From a virus: a stretch of 48,889 nt of DNA. Numbering within the stretch: the first letter of the stretch is position 1; the number at the start of each line of letters is the position of its first letter. The notes under the pieces are model-generated. The model did no database searches. It was not told where the DNA came from and worked only from the letters and a program-made list of their open reading frames with translations. This document shows positions 9,016-16,675 of the stretch, piece after piece. The translations under genes and the position numbers were made by a program. The DNA lies in the IMG/VR virus record IMGVR_UViG_3300035156_000045, positions 1 to 48,889 of that record. One strand, given 5' to 3'.

Positions 9016-10485
9016 TTAGGCTTCTGCGATGGTTGGCAGATAGCCGAAGCTGTTTACGAGCAGCGTGTGGTCCAGTGTAGCATGGGCTGCTGCGTCAATG
9101 GCAAGCGGAAGCTTGATTGGCGCGTCTTTGGCAACCTGCAACTTGCTGGCACCGATCGACAACAGCGGCATGTCAAACAGCATGGCCGTATTACGGGTGC
9201 ACAGCGCGAAGTCCAGCGAGGTGTCCACGTTGGCGTTCACAGCGTCAACGGCAGCAATGTCGTTGAAGTAAGCCGTTACACTGGCAGCAACCATGAAGTC
9301 GCCCAGGCTAACGTCGAACGAACCCAGCTTGCCCAGTGCCTTGAGCGGCGTAACACCGTTCTTAATTTCAACACTTGCTTCGGCCAGGAACGACGCCAAG
9401 CCCGTGTTGTCAACTTTGTCCAGGCGCAGGCGGCTGAAGTCAGACGAGGTATTGAACGCAACAGACGAGCTGGTTAGGGCTGGGCGGGTGCCTGCCTTTT
9501 GCGCGCCGAATGCAGCGGTCTCGGAGTCGGTACCGATGAAGTTCAGGTTGACCGTAACCTTGTCTTCTGCGCTCAGCTTAATCGACAGTTCGTTAGGCAC
9601 TGCACCTTTAACGTACTCGTAACCAGCCGACGACAGCGAGCGTTCCAGGTGGTAGCTGCGCGTCTTGATGAGCGTCGGGTCGCTTTCGTTCTTCAGCACG
9701 TCGCCGATGAAAATACGAACCGTTTTGGCGGTGCCTGCGTCTGCGACAAACACGTTGGACGTTTTGGAGAACGTAATCTTGTTTGCGGCAATGGTGTCGA
9801 CGCGGGCGAAGCCCCGGTTGACAGCGTTAACAAACTGCTCTGCTGCTTGGTCGCCGCCGAGCCAGACCCATTCGCCAGGGATAAGACCCAGTTCGGTGAG
9901 GTTCTTGGTCGTGGTTACTAGGGCAGCAACACCAGCCGTAATGGTCAGGGTTGCGTCGCCTGCTGCAAACTGGTGACCAATGCGGTCAATTTGCGCAATG
10001 GCTGGCGGGCCTGCTTCCAGCACTGCGCCGGTTGCAGTAACGGAACCGGCAGCGGCAGCCGTAACAATCTTGACGCCGTTGTTAGCCGCAACGCCGAAGC
10101 CACTGCCAACCAGCAAATCGTTCGCACGGAAGAGGGTGCCGTTAGCTGCCACGGTGTACGAACCAGCGGCAACAGCCGTTGGAAACAACTCGCCTTTTTT
10201 GCGCCAGTCGGCAAACATGAAGCCTTGCAACAGGTCGTACATGTTGTCCAGCGTCAGGTCAAGCTCGAAAGCACCCTTGCTGTCCTTGCTGGTTACGACG
10301 CCCTTTTTACGCTGGCGCGATGCGTTCAGCGTATTGCGGGCCGTAACGGCAGTGCTGCCGCCGAAGTCGCCGTAGCTGTTCGGCTCCAGTGGTTTCCATA
10401 CAGCGCCGCCAGGGACGACGCCAAGGGAGGTCTCATCCGCATAACGGAGGCCTGTGAGATTTGAATCGATTTTGTTTGTTGGCAT
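9016..10485 (-). CDS. Major tail tube protein
   Basis: A 489-residue, Ala/Val/Thr-rich beta-type protein beginning MPTNKIDSNLTGLRYADETS, a start typical of siphophage tail-tube proteins (tail tube type 2 family). Residues 1-110 and about 275-400 carry the usual tube-like pattern (around NASRQRKKGVVTSKDSKGAF and YHLERSLSSAGYEYVKG). The length exceeds the usual 200-350 residues, and the stretch from about 120 to 260 looks like inserted domain(s). It lies between the tail-terminator-like gene and the chaperone pair and is followed by a strong terminator, as expected for an abundant virion subunit. The assignment combines position, length and motif style. Confidence 0.85.
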   Translation of the reverse strand: MPTNKIDSNLTGLRYADETSLGVVPGGAVWKPLEPNSYGDFGGSTAVTARNTLNASRQRKKGVVTSKDSKGAFELDLTLDNMYDLLQGFMFADWRKKGELFPTAVAAGSYTVAANGTLFRANDLLVGSGFGVAANNGVKIVTAAAAGSVTATGAVLEAGPPAIAQIDRIGHQFAAGDATLTITAGVAALVTTTKNLTELGLIPGEWVWLGGDQAAEQFVNAVNRGFARVDTIAANKITFSKTSNVFVADAGTAKTVRIFIGDVLKNESDPTLIKTRSYHLERSLSSAGYEYVKGAVPNELSIKLSAEDKVTVNLNFIGTDSETAAFGAQKAGTRPALTSSSVAFNTSSDFSRLRLDKVDNTGLASFLAEASVEIKNGVTPLKALGKLGSFDVSLGDFMVAASVTAYFNDIAAVDAVNANVDTSLDFALCTRNTAMLFDMPLLSIGASKLQVAKDAPIKLPLAIDAAAHATLDHTLLVNSFGYLPTIAEA

Positions 10486-10493
10486 GGTATCAC

Positions 10494-10901
10494 CTAGTTG
10501 TCGTATGAAAAGTCCGCAAGGACGTTAGTTTGCTCGAAAGCTCCGCTTGTACCAACTTCTTTGAGGCGAACGTTGCGGAACCACACGCCCCCATTACTAT
10601 CGCGAAAGGCGGTGACCACAGCTTGCACGGCTGCATAGCCCTGCACGTTCCCGACACCAATCGGCGAAAATATTTGCACCCAGTAGGTGCCCGTGTTTTC
10701 GTGTGTGTTAGCGCCAACCGACAGCACGCGTTTAAAGCCGTCTGCATGCCGTACCGTGACACGGCACCACACTTTATTACTGTCGGGTAGTGCGGCCCCT
10801 GCAATGTCGGTCCAACGCACATCTTCTGCAAGCAAGCCCGCAGCGGTCCATGCGCTAAGCAGCGCGGCGTTCATTGCATCTACAGCATCTTGCACAGTCA
10901 T
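10494..10901 (-). CDS. Tail terminator-like protein
   Basis: A 135-residue protein. The ATG at 10901 was chosen because it overlaps the preceding gene's stop (ATGA) and has a GGAG ribosome-binding site 8 nt upstream; the frame stays open for about 20 codons further upstream. The layout (helical MTVQDAVDAMNAALLSAWTA start, then alternating beta segments such as VWCRVTVRHADG and YWVQIFSPIG) resembles the phage tail-terminator fold that caps the tube at the head-tail junction. It sits directly upstream of the tail-tube gene, the normal place for a gpU-type terminator. The family call is probable, not certain. Confidence 0.65.
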   Translation of the reverse strand: MTVQDAVDAMNAALLSAWTAAGLLAEDVRWTDIAGAALPDSNKVWCRVTVRHADGFKRVLSVGANTHENTGTYWVQIFSPIGVGNVQGYAAVQAVVTAFRDSNGGVWFRNVRLKEVGTSGAFEQTNVLADFSYDN

Positions 10902-11278
10902 TGTTTTACTCCAAAGGCGTACAGGCACACTTGATCCGCAGGCTCCAGCACACGGCACCATTGCACCTTGTACGTCTTACCTTTGTCAACCATAGTAGTC
11001 ATTTCGTGCAGCGGCAATTCGTGCGGCGCAACAAGCGCCACTTGTGTAACGTCGGCGAGCATCTCTTTTGTTACAGACATGCTGCTAAAGTCGTTGCCGC
11101 TGGCTGGCAGGAACACTGCCTTTGTATCAACCGATACGGACACGGTTGGGGCAGTTGGCCCCTTCCATGGTTGCGCAGGATTGGCGGCAGCCGACGACAG
11201 GGTTTGCAACGCTATCGTGCGCCCCTGCTTATCAATTAGCCGCTTAGCCAGTGCAACGAACTTTGTGTGGTCTGCCAT
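10898..11278 (-). CDS. Probable head-closure / neck protein
   Basis: A 126-residue protein starting MADHTKFVALAKRLIDKQGR. Small beta-rich proteins of this length with a helical N-terminus, placed between the connector adaptor and the tail terminator, are usually head-closure (stopper) proteins. It overlaps the terminator gene by 4 nt (ATGA) and starts a few nt after the adaptor gene ends. No diagnostic motif was seen; function is inferred from order and size. Confidence 0.55.
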   Translation of the reverse strand: MADHTKFVALAKRLIDKQGRTIALQTLSSAAANPAQPWKGPTAPTVSVSVDTKAVFLPASGNDFSSMSVTKEMLADVTQVALVAPHELPLHEMTTMVDKGKTYKVQWCRVLEPADQVCLYAFGVKQ

Positions 11279-11283
11279 GAGTA

Positions 11284-11769
11284 TTACCTTATGATGCCCG
11301 TAGGGCGCAACAGGGATTTTAACAGCATGTCCGCCGCAGGGTATGGTTTGAATACAGAAGCGCCGCTGTCCACATACTCTACACGCTCTTCGAGCGGGCC
11401 AAGCTTCTCGGTCTTCGACCGTACCTGCAAACCGCGTTCATCTGTTACAGGGTCCGCAACCAGGGGGCCGTCGACGGCGCGCATGGCGTATTCGGCCGTT
11501 GCCCGTTGCAGTACCACAGGCAGCGGGCCACTGTCGCCGCGTGGGAAGCACAGCGCCTGCCAGCGGGTAAGCGGCGATGCACGGAAGCGTGCACCAAAGC
11601 GCATGTCGATATAATCGGTTGCAATGCGCAGCAACTGTTCCTTGCGGGTGGTCTCCAGGTCTTCCCAAAGCGCAATACCCCGGTTCTTAAAATAGGTGTT
11701 GGCAAATGCAACCGTGCAGTACGATTCCGCCGCTGCCAGACCTGTGCCGTCTTCAACAATAATAGCCAT
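11284..11769 (-). CDS. Head-tail connector adaptor (DnaT-like family)
   Basis: A 161-residue protein whose start, MAIIVEDGTGLAAAESYCTV, and segment RWQALCFPRGD match the family often annotated as putative DnaT-like ssDNA-binding protein. In phage structural clusters this family occupies the adaptor position (lambda gpW / HK97 gp6-like) below the portal. Here it lies among virion genes next to the head-closure candidate, so an adaptor role is far more likely than replication. The DnaT name should not be taken functionally. Confidence 0.7.
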   Translation of the reverse strand: MAIIVEDGTGLAAAESYCTVAFANTYFKNRGIALWEDLETTRKEQLLRIATDYIDMRFGARFRASPLTRWQALCFPRGDSGPLPVVLQRATAEYAMRAVDGPLVADPVTDERGLQVRSKTEKLGPLEERVEYVDSGASVFKPYPAADMLLKSLLRPTGIIR

Positions 11770-11770
11770 C

Positions 11771-12085
11771 TTAGTTCTCCGTCGGCAGGAAGTAAATGGT
11801 GCGGTCGTCGTGCTGGTCGTCCGTGCAATAGAAGTGGAACTTGACGCTGTTAATTGCGTCTTCTGCCAAGTCCATACCCTGCACTTTTACGCACAATACG
11901 TTGTCTTGAATGAACGGCTGGCCTAGTGTGGTTACGCCCACCGCAGTCACGGTTAAACGAGCCGCGTCCAGAACCAAGCCTGGGTTAGTACCCAGCCAAG
12001 GCTTCATGTCTACGCCGTAGATAAGACCTGCTTGCGGGTCTTTCTTAATGTACGGCTTGCCGCCCTTCAGTACGAATTCATTCAT
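11771..12085 (-). CDS. Small virion-module protein, function unknown
   Basis: A 104-residue protein starting MNEFVLKGGKPYIKKDPQAG. The ATG at 12085 lies 1 nt after the stop of the repeat protein and has an AAGGA site in that gene's last codons. The sequence is mixed alpha/beta with no membrane segment or recognisable motif. Its place between capsid-decoration candidates and the connector genes suggests a structural or assembly role, which is only inference. Confidence 0.6.
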   Translation of the reverse strand: MNEFVLKGGKPYIKKDPQAGLIYGVDMKPWLGTNPGLVLDAARLTVTAVGVTTLGQPFIQDNVLCVKVQGMDLAEDAINSVKFHFYCTDDQHDDRTIYFLPTEN

Positions 12086-12086
12086 A

Positions 12087-12995
12087 TTAAATCCTTGCAA
12101 TGCGGTTTTCGGCGGGTGCTACGCTAACCCGGTTTTCGGCGAAGCCTACATACACCCGCAGTTCGGCAGGCGCGGGGTAGACCCTGTATTCCATTGGTCC
12201 AAGCCATACGCGACGCAAGTCTACGTTGTACAGCGCGCCCGCCATGCGAACGCTTGGGCTGCTGTTGGCTTGGAAGCTTGCTACGCCGGTTAGCTTGTGC
12301 CGACAGGTAACAGCGGCACCCGGCGATACGTGCACATGCATGCTGATCAAAGCAACCAGGGCATGCCGCAATGATACCGCACCTGCTGGGCTTTGGTTGG
12401 CCTGACCACAGGCTGCGCCGGTGAGCTTTGCGCGCTGCGTAATGGCACCCGTTGCACTTGTCGGTACACTGTTGGACGTTGCGCCTGCCATCTTATGCCG
12501 CTGCACAATTGCGCCCGCAGGGCTGGTGTTCGCCTGGGTGCCGTTTGCTCCAACCAAAGAATGTCGGGTTTGTGCAGCGCCAACAGTGCCAGTGCTGGTC
12601 GTGTTGACTTGCGCGCTGGGGGCTCCTGCAAGGCGCTGGTGCTGCACAATCGCACCCGTGCTGCTGGTAGTAGCCTGCGCGCTGCTTGCGCCCTGTAGCC
12701 GCTGGTGTTGCACTACTGCGCCGGTTGCTGCCGTGTTGACTTGGCTACCATTGCCAGCAGCCAGCTTGTGCCGGTGAACGACTGCACCAACAGACGACGT
12801 ATTCGCCTGGGACAACGACAGCGCTGCCATTTTGTGCCGCTGTACAACGACACCGGTCGCAGAGGCGTTTGCCTGCGCGCTGGTGGCACCGACAAGCGTG
12901 TGACGGGTGCCGCCAACAACGGCAGCCGCTTTAATCGCAGGAAGGCCCAGCTGACGCTGGAATCCTGCTACGACAAAATAGCGTTGGTCTTTCAT
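12087..12995 (-). CDS. Virion protein with ten tandem 22-residue repeats
   Basis: A 302-residue protein. From about residue 30 to 250 it consists of ten tandem copies of a 22-residue unit with consensus like RHKLAGASSAQANTSSTGAV, ending in VVQ. Key positions are the Arg-His pair, a hydrophobic residue three further on, Gln-Ala-Asn, Ser and Thr-Gly/Ala-Gly. The C-terminus has short AENRV-type repeats (AELRVYVGFAENRVSVAPAE). Regular repeats with small polar residues suggest a beta-solenoid or fibre. It overlaps the upstream structural gene by 4 nt. A fibre or surface decoration role is plausible but unproven; no enzymatic motif is visible. Confidence 0.75.
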   Translation of the reverse strand: MKDQRYFVVAGFQRQLGLPAIKAAAVVGGTRHTLVGATSAQANASATGVVVQRHKMAALSLSQANTSSVGAVVHRHKLAAGNGSQVNTAATGAVVQHQRLQGASSAQATTSSTGAIVQHQRLAGAPSAQVNTTSTGTVGAAQTRHSLVGANGTQANTSPAGAIVQRHKMAGATSNSVPTSATGAITQRAKLTGAACGQANQSPAGAVSLRHALVALISMHVHVSPGAAVTCRHKLTGVASFQANSSPSVRMAGALYNVDLRRVWLGPMEYRVYPAPAELRVYVGFAENRVSVAPAENRIARI

Positions 12996-13834
12996 GCTTC
13001 TACAATCCCAACGCGGCCCGACAAGTTCCAGTTACCCGTGCCACTGGAGGAAGGATACCAAACCAACTGAAGGAACGCTCCCGGCAGAATCTCTGTAATG
13101 CCGCCGTGGAACAGCATTTGCCGATAACCTTGGCGCTCTGCATACGAACCCGTGTCGACAGGTAGGTGGCAGATTTTCTTCATCAGGGTGATGCCAATGT
13201 TCACATTGCTAACCGATCCCGCTGCCAGGGTAAAGCTTTCGACCGAGCGGCAACCTGTATCGCCATCTGCAAGCATGAAAGCCGTTAGCGCGTCGGGTGA
13301 GTTGTTAATATTGGTAACGATCGAAACGGGCTGTGAAATCTTACCTGCAACACCGTCTTGGTTCGTGTACTTGATGGTTGCGGTCGAATTGATCGTCCCC
13401 ATAACACCGTAGACTTCCAGGAAGGGGATTACGCCTTCGCCTGTGGTGTACCGCGTCAACGGTGCGGTTGGAAAATTGGTTGTCTGCTCCGTTGCCAGCG
13501 TGGAGTTAAGTCCCCCCATATGGGAAAGGCGGTCGTACAGCATGGCGCAGAATTTGGTCCCAGGCGTTGCAGCACTGTAACCTGCAAATTCGGCTTCGCA
13601 CAACCAAAGTTGTTTGCTGCTTGTCAGCGGTACTGCAATGACTGCGCCGACACTAGACGAGTTCAGTGTTTCGGGGAGGGTTGGGGCTAACGCCCCAGGC
13701 ATGTAACGCGCATACGAACTTAACCATGTGCCCAGCACCAAACCGATGTTACCGTTCTGGAACATAAACATATCGGAGCGAACGCCGTTCGTCAAGGCCG
13801 CTTGGAGTACGGCAAAACTCGCAATGGCTCCCAT
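12992..13834 (-). CDS. Virion structural protein, paralogue A of a tandem pair
   Basis: A 280-residue protein. The ATG at 13834 overlaps the stop of its paralogue by one base (TAATG) with GGGGG upstream; the frame is open for a further 45 codons, but these have no better start. It shares the pattern YDRL, then APLTR, then YTNQDGVAGK (about residues 100-180) with the adjacent upstream gene, showing an old duplication. Thr/Ser/Ala-rich beta-type composition in the structural cluster suggests a head decoration or spike protein. The role is inferred from position. Confidence 0.7.
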   Translation of the reverse strand: MGAIASFAVLQAALTNGVRSDMFMFQNGNIGLVLGTWLSSYARYMPGALAPTLPETLNSSSVGAVIAVPLTSSKQLWLCEAEFAGYSAATPGTKFCAMLYDRLSHMGGLNSTLATEQTTNFPTAPLTRYTTGEGVIPFLEVYGVMGTINSTATIKYTNQDGVAGKISQPVSIVTNINNSPDALTAFMLADGDTGCRSVESFTLAAGSVSNVNIGITLMKKICHLPVDTGSYAERQGYRQMLFHGGITEILPGAFLQLVWYPSSSGTGNWNLSGRVGIVEA

Positions 13835-14673
13835 TATTTCGCCCCCGCGTGGTAAGTAAAGTCCAAGCGAGGAGCAACAGCACTGGCCGCAACCCAGCCC
13901 AGCGCGATACACGCATCGTCGGGAATTGTTATCATTGACGGGACACCAGTAAGGAAATCGCGGAAGCAAGCAGTGGCGGCACCTTCCACAAAACCGCGAG
14001 CCAGCTGACGCGCAATTGTAATACCGTAGTCCCCCTGAATGTTGGTGGACAATGGCGATGTAACTGTTTGTACGCTCTGCACGCCGGTATCGCCGTCTGC
14101 AAGAGGCAAACGAATCAGACGGGCTTCTTCGCGAGCGTTTGTACCTCCGAAAACAACCGGCATCGTAACTTTGCCAGCAACCCCAGCTTGGTTCGTGTAG
14201 CTGGCTGTAACGGTGGTGACAGCGGTGCCAATTTGGGCGTAGATTTCAATCCAAATTTGGTTGCCAACGCCGCCAGTGTTGCGCGTAAGTGGTGCTGTAT
14301 TCACAGCCTGCGCGGCAGTAGACAGACCGGACAGGCCACGAGTGTGCACAAGACGGTCGTACATGACAAAGCTGCCGCCCGACGTTGCCACAGCTTCCAC
14401 GCCCAGCAGCCACAACTCTTTGCCGGACGCGGCGTTAGTGTGCCGCAGCGCACCCTGCGTAAGACGGCTAGGGGCCTCGCCTGCACCCGTAGGCGGGTTC
14501 TGGCCGTTTGCCCCCGTGCTCTTGTTATACTTCCACAGCGACGTAAATTGACCGGCAATAGTTGCTGTAACAGGACTAGCGGCAGTACGGCTGTCAATGA
14601 ATACGTTGTAGTGCTGCGCAGACCCGTCGGTTAGGATTGTGAGCAGTTCGTCTAGGCTGGTTATTGCTGCCAT
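13834..14673 (-). CDS. Virion structural protein, paralogue B of a tandem pair
   Basis: A 279-residue protein similar in length to the gene directly downstream and sharing with it YDRLVH, APLTRN, YTNQAGVAGKVT and LADGDTG at matching positions. Other parts have diverged strongly. It begins inside the last codons of the preceding gene (13-nt overlap). No membrane or signal sequence is present. Two diverged adjacent copies suggest distinct but related positions in the particle, for example decoration proteins or fibres on different axes; this is inference. Confidence 0.7.
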   Translation of the reverse strand: MAAITSLDELLTILTDGSAQHYNVFIDSRTAASPVTATIAGQFTSLWKYNKSTGANGQNPPTGAGEAPSRLTQGALRHTNAASGKELWLLGVEAVATSGGSFVMYDRLVHTRGLSGLSTAAQAVNTAPLTRNTGGVGNQIWIEIYAQIGTAVTTVTASYTNQAGVAGKVTMPVVFGGTNAREEARLIRLPLADGDTGVQSVQTVTSPLSTNIQGDYGITIARQLARGFVEGAATACFRDFLTGVPSMITIPDDACIALGWVAASAVAPRLDFTYHAGAK

Positions 14674-15110
14674 GGTAGTCCTTTGGTAATGCGGTCCGCG
14701 TCGCCTGGGCTAATAAGCCCGCCCGCTTCCATTTGGGTAAGCTGGGAAATGGTTCGCGTGTCCGTGAGTTCGATTTGGTCGTTGGGGGCGCGGTTGACGC
14801 GGTCCAGTGCGATTGTTATGGCAACGGAGCTCTTTGCAACGGTGTAGATCTTTTCCAAATCGGCAGGGCGGAACAGGTCCATGAACTGCAACTTGGACAC
14901 ATACCGCTTGTGCCCCTCGTAAGGGTGCGCCAGCATGTCTTGTTGAAGCTGTGCGCCTGCGGACGCCCCCAGCGATACACCCAGCCGTTGCTCTAGCAGG
15001 GCGACGCTTAAGATGTCCCCACCCGACACGCCAACCTTTACGCCGTTCCGGATGCCCGTGAACGTGCCAATTTGGTAGTCCCAAAATACTTCTGCGCCAT
15101 CTACAAACAT
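14661..15110 (-). CDS. Virion-module protein, function unknown
   Basis: A 149-residue protein starting MFVDGAEVFWDYQIGTFTGI. The C-terminal third (around SVAITIALDRVNRAPNDQIE and MEAGGLISPGDADRITKG) looks helical. It overlaps the following structural gene by 13 nt and is preceded by a terminator hairpin, so it may start a sub-operon with the two paralogues and the repeat protein. No family recognised. Confidence 0.65.
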   Translation of the reverse strand: MFVDGAEVFWDYQIGTFTGIRNGVKVGVSGGDILSVALLEQRLGVSLGASAGAQLQQDMLAHPYEGHKRYVSKLQFMDLFRPADLEKIYTVAKSSVAITIALDRVNRAPNDQIELTDTRTISQLTQMEAGGLISPGDADRITKGLPWQQ

Positions 15111-15128
15111 TGCGATGCTCCTATGTAC

Positions 15129-15148
15129 AAAAGCGGGCTTTCGCCCGC
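15129..15148 (-). terminator. Rho-independent terminator
   Basis: On the minus strand GCGGGC GAAA GCCCGC is a 6-bp GC stem with a GNRA-type tetraloop, followed by TTTTG. It begins 6 nt past the stop of the 127-residue gene at 15154 and divides the decoration-protein group from the next genes. Confidence 0.85.
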
Positions 15149-15153
15149 CCGTA

Positions 15154-15537
15154 TTAAATCGGCTGTGCCGAGTTGTACGTTAGGGTCGGGAAGTCGACCG
15201 GGTTGCCGCTGGTGATGACTTGGTTGGACGTCTCGTCCGTGACCCAAAGCACTTTTGCAGCGCCGTCCGTGAACGCAATGTGCAGGTCAGGCGACGCGCC
15301 GGACGTTACGGTTGCGTTTGCCGTCTTGGTGGCTGGGCCGGTGAGGCGGCGGTCGTTGACGTTGTTCGACAGTGTAAAGTCGCCGTTGACCACAGTTACC
15401 TCTGCCAGCTTGGCGGCAAGCACCGTTGCGTATGGGTCGCCCTGGGCGTAGCCGGAGATAAGAATCATCTTGGTTGCATTGGCCTTGATATAAGCAGGGC
15501 CATTGTCCAGGACGTCGGGGTGTGCGTATTTTGGCAT
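15154..15537 (-). CDS. Small virion-module protein (decoration-like)
   Basis: A 127-residue protein (MPKYAHPDVLDNGPAYIKAN) with a beta-rich C-terminal half: NATVTSGASPDLHIAFTDG, then LWVTDETSNQVI. Proteins with a YIKANATKMILISG-like start occur widely in phage structural clusters without an assigned function. It lies just downstream of the capsid genes and directly before a terminator, which fits an abundant capsid accessory protein. Function is not established. Confidence 0.65.
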   Translation of the reverse strand: MPKYAHPDVLDNGPAYIKANATKMILISGYAQGDPYATVLAAKLAEVTVVNGDFTLSNNVNDRRLTGPATKTANATVTSGASPDLHIAFTDGAAKVLWVTDETSNQVITSGNPVDFPTLTYNSAQPI

Positions 15538-15546
15538 GACGTTTCC

Positions 15547-15915
15547 TTAGGAGCCGATAATTGCAACCGCACCGGCTGCTGCCGATGCAATGGCGAAAAT
15601 GGCGTTGGTTGGCCCGAACGGCAGCGTAATAGACGCGCCGGGTACGAGCTTGAAGTCCAGCAGTGTTGCCGCTGCGCCGATGGCAATGTGCACGTTTTGG
15701 GCGGCGGTAGACGTGTTTTGGATTGTCACCTGCCCGCTGTACGCGCCCGCTGCCACAATCTGCGTCGACGCAACGCCGACAACAGCATTGGAGCTTACGC
15801 CAGCACGAGGCCCGCCAGTAGTCTTGCCCAGCAGACGTTTAAGCAACGAAATTTGGCTGAAAGTGCCAGTGTCGGTCGTTGCTGCGCCGTCGTCTTTAGC
15901 TCCAATGCTTTGCAT
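15547..15915 (-). CDS. Small Ala/Gly-rich virion-module protein
   Basis: A 122-residue protein. After about 35 polar residues (MQSIGAKDDGAATTDTGTFS) it is made of short beta-type stretches rich in Ala, Val, Ile and Thr (QVTIQNTSTAAQNVHIAIG, LVPGASITLPFG), consistent with a small jelly-roll decoration subunit. It is spaced 9 nt from both neighbours in the post-capsid cluster. No family recognised; the decoration role is a guess from position and composition. Confidence 0.6.
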   Translation of the reverse strand: MQSIGAKDDGAATTDTGTFSQISLLKRLLGKTTGGPRAGVSSNAVVGVASTQIVAAGAYSGQVTIQNTSTAAQNVHIAIGAAATLLDFKLVPGASITLPFGPTNAIFAIASAAAGAVAIIGS

Positions 15916-15924
15916 GGCGGCTCC

Positions 15925-16614
15925 TTAGTTAGGGCGATATTGTTTGCGGTTGCGGCCCGACAGGGCAGCGTCCAGGGGCGCAGGGCCGGGAACCAGGGCA
16001 CGCAGGTCCAGGCCGGATTCGCGGAAGCGGGTCAGCTGTTCGGCTTTGGCTTCCAGGTTAGCTGCCTGCACGCTAAGATAGTCGCGAATGGCGGTGGCGT
16101 TATCTTGTTGCGTGGTTTCTTGATGGGTTGCGTAGACAAGGCGATCGACTTCTGCAGAGACTGCATCGCGTTCACGTGTCGCCAAAACGACTTCCTGTTC
16201 GCATTCCGCCAGCTTGGTTTGTGCAAAGGCGAGCTTTTCTTCCACCGAGGCATCTGCGTAGACGAATTCGCCGACGGATTCAACGCCTTCAGCTGCTTGC
16301 GGGTGTACTTCGCCATGATGGGACCCCTGGATCGGCGCGAGTGCCTCTGTGGCTTGCACAGCGGTCGCAGGTGGCGTTTCCGTACCTGCGGAGGCAGCGT
16401 GGTCGCCCTGTGTGGTTACTGGGGCGTGTGCGTCCAGTACCGGGTTGGTGCGGGTAAAGTTTGGCGCGGCCTTGGTAATGTCGTCGCGCGAGACTTCGGC
16501 ACCGCCAGCCAGGAACTTAACCGTGTCAATGCGCGGCAAGCCTTCGCTGGTCCAGTGGTTGTTATTGGTCGCGTCCAGTTTGGACAGCGCAGCCAGAATG
16601 ATAGAAATGGACAT
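15925..16614 (-). CDS. Coiled-coil protein following the major capsid gene
   Basis: A 229-residue protein. The ATG at 16614 has an AAGGAA site 5 nt upstream and removes an unlikely hydrophobic extension that would read through the terminator hairpin. Residues about 10-50 (LDATNNNHWTSEGLPRIDTV, then ITKAAPNFTR) match a short module seen in many phage proteins next to capsid genes. A Pro/Ala linker (about 55-105) leads to a charged coiled coil (about 115-200), and the end is basic (LSGRNRKQYRPN). Function unknown; an assembly or DNA-contact role is possible. Confidence 0.65.
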   Translation of the reverse strand: MSISIILAALSKLDATNNNHWTSEGLPRIDTVKFLAGGAEVSRDDITKAAPNFTRTNPVLDAHAPVTTQGDHAASAGTETPPATAVQATEALAPIQGSHHGEVHPQAAEGVESVGEFVYADASVEEKLAFAQTKLAECEQEVVLATRERDAVSAEVDRLVYATHQETTQQDNATAIRDYLSVQAANLEAKAEQLTRFRESGLDLRALVPGPAPLDAALSGRNRKQYRPN

Positions 16615-16638
16615 AGTATTCCTTGGTGGGATGAGAAT

Positions 16639-16672
16639 TAAGGCTCCTGCGGCGATAACCACAGGAGCCTTA
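16639..16672 (-). terminator. Hairpin after major capsid gene (terminator or mRNA stabiliser)
   Basis: TAAGGCTCCTG (16639-16649) and CAGGAGCCTTA (16662-16672) are a perfect 11-bp inverted repeat with a 12-nt loop, beginning 3 nt past the capsid stop. On the minus strand only AATTC follows, so there is no real U-tract. It may be a weak terminator or a 3'-end stabiliser of the capsid message. Confidence 0.65.
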
Positions 16673-16675
16673 CGA

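Noticed and set aside
12300-12950. Possible CRISPR array or minisatellite suggested by a period near 66 bp
   Set aside because: The periodicity is an in-frame 22-residue protein repeat with silent variation; there are no identical repeats separated by unique spacers.
15220-16641. 473-codon plus-strand open frame opposite the post-capsid genes
   Set aside because: It spans three minus-strand genes with good starts and two hairpin regions; composition (Cys, Arg, Gly) is of a shadow frame.
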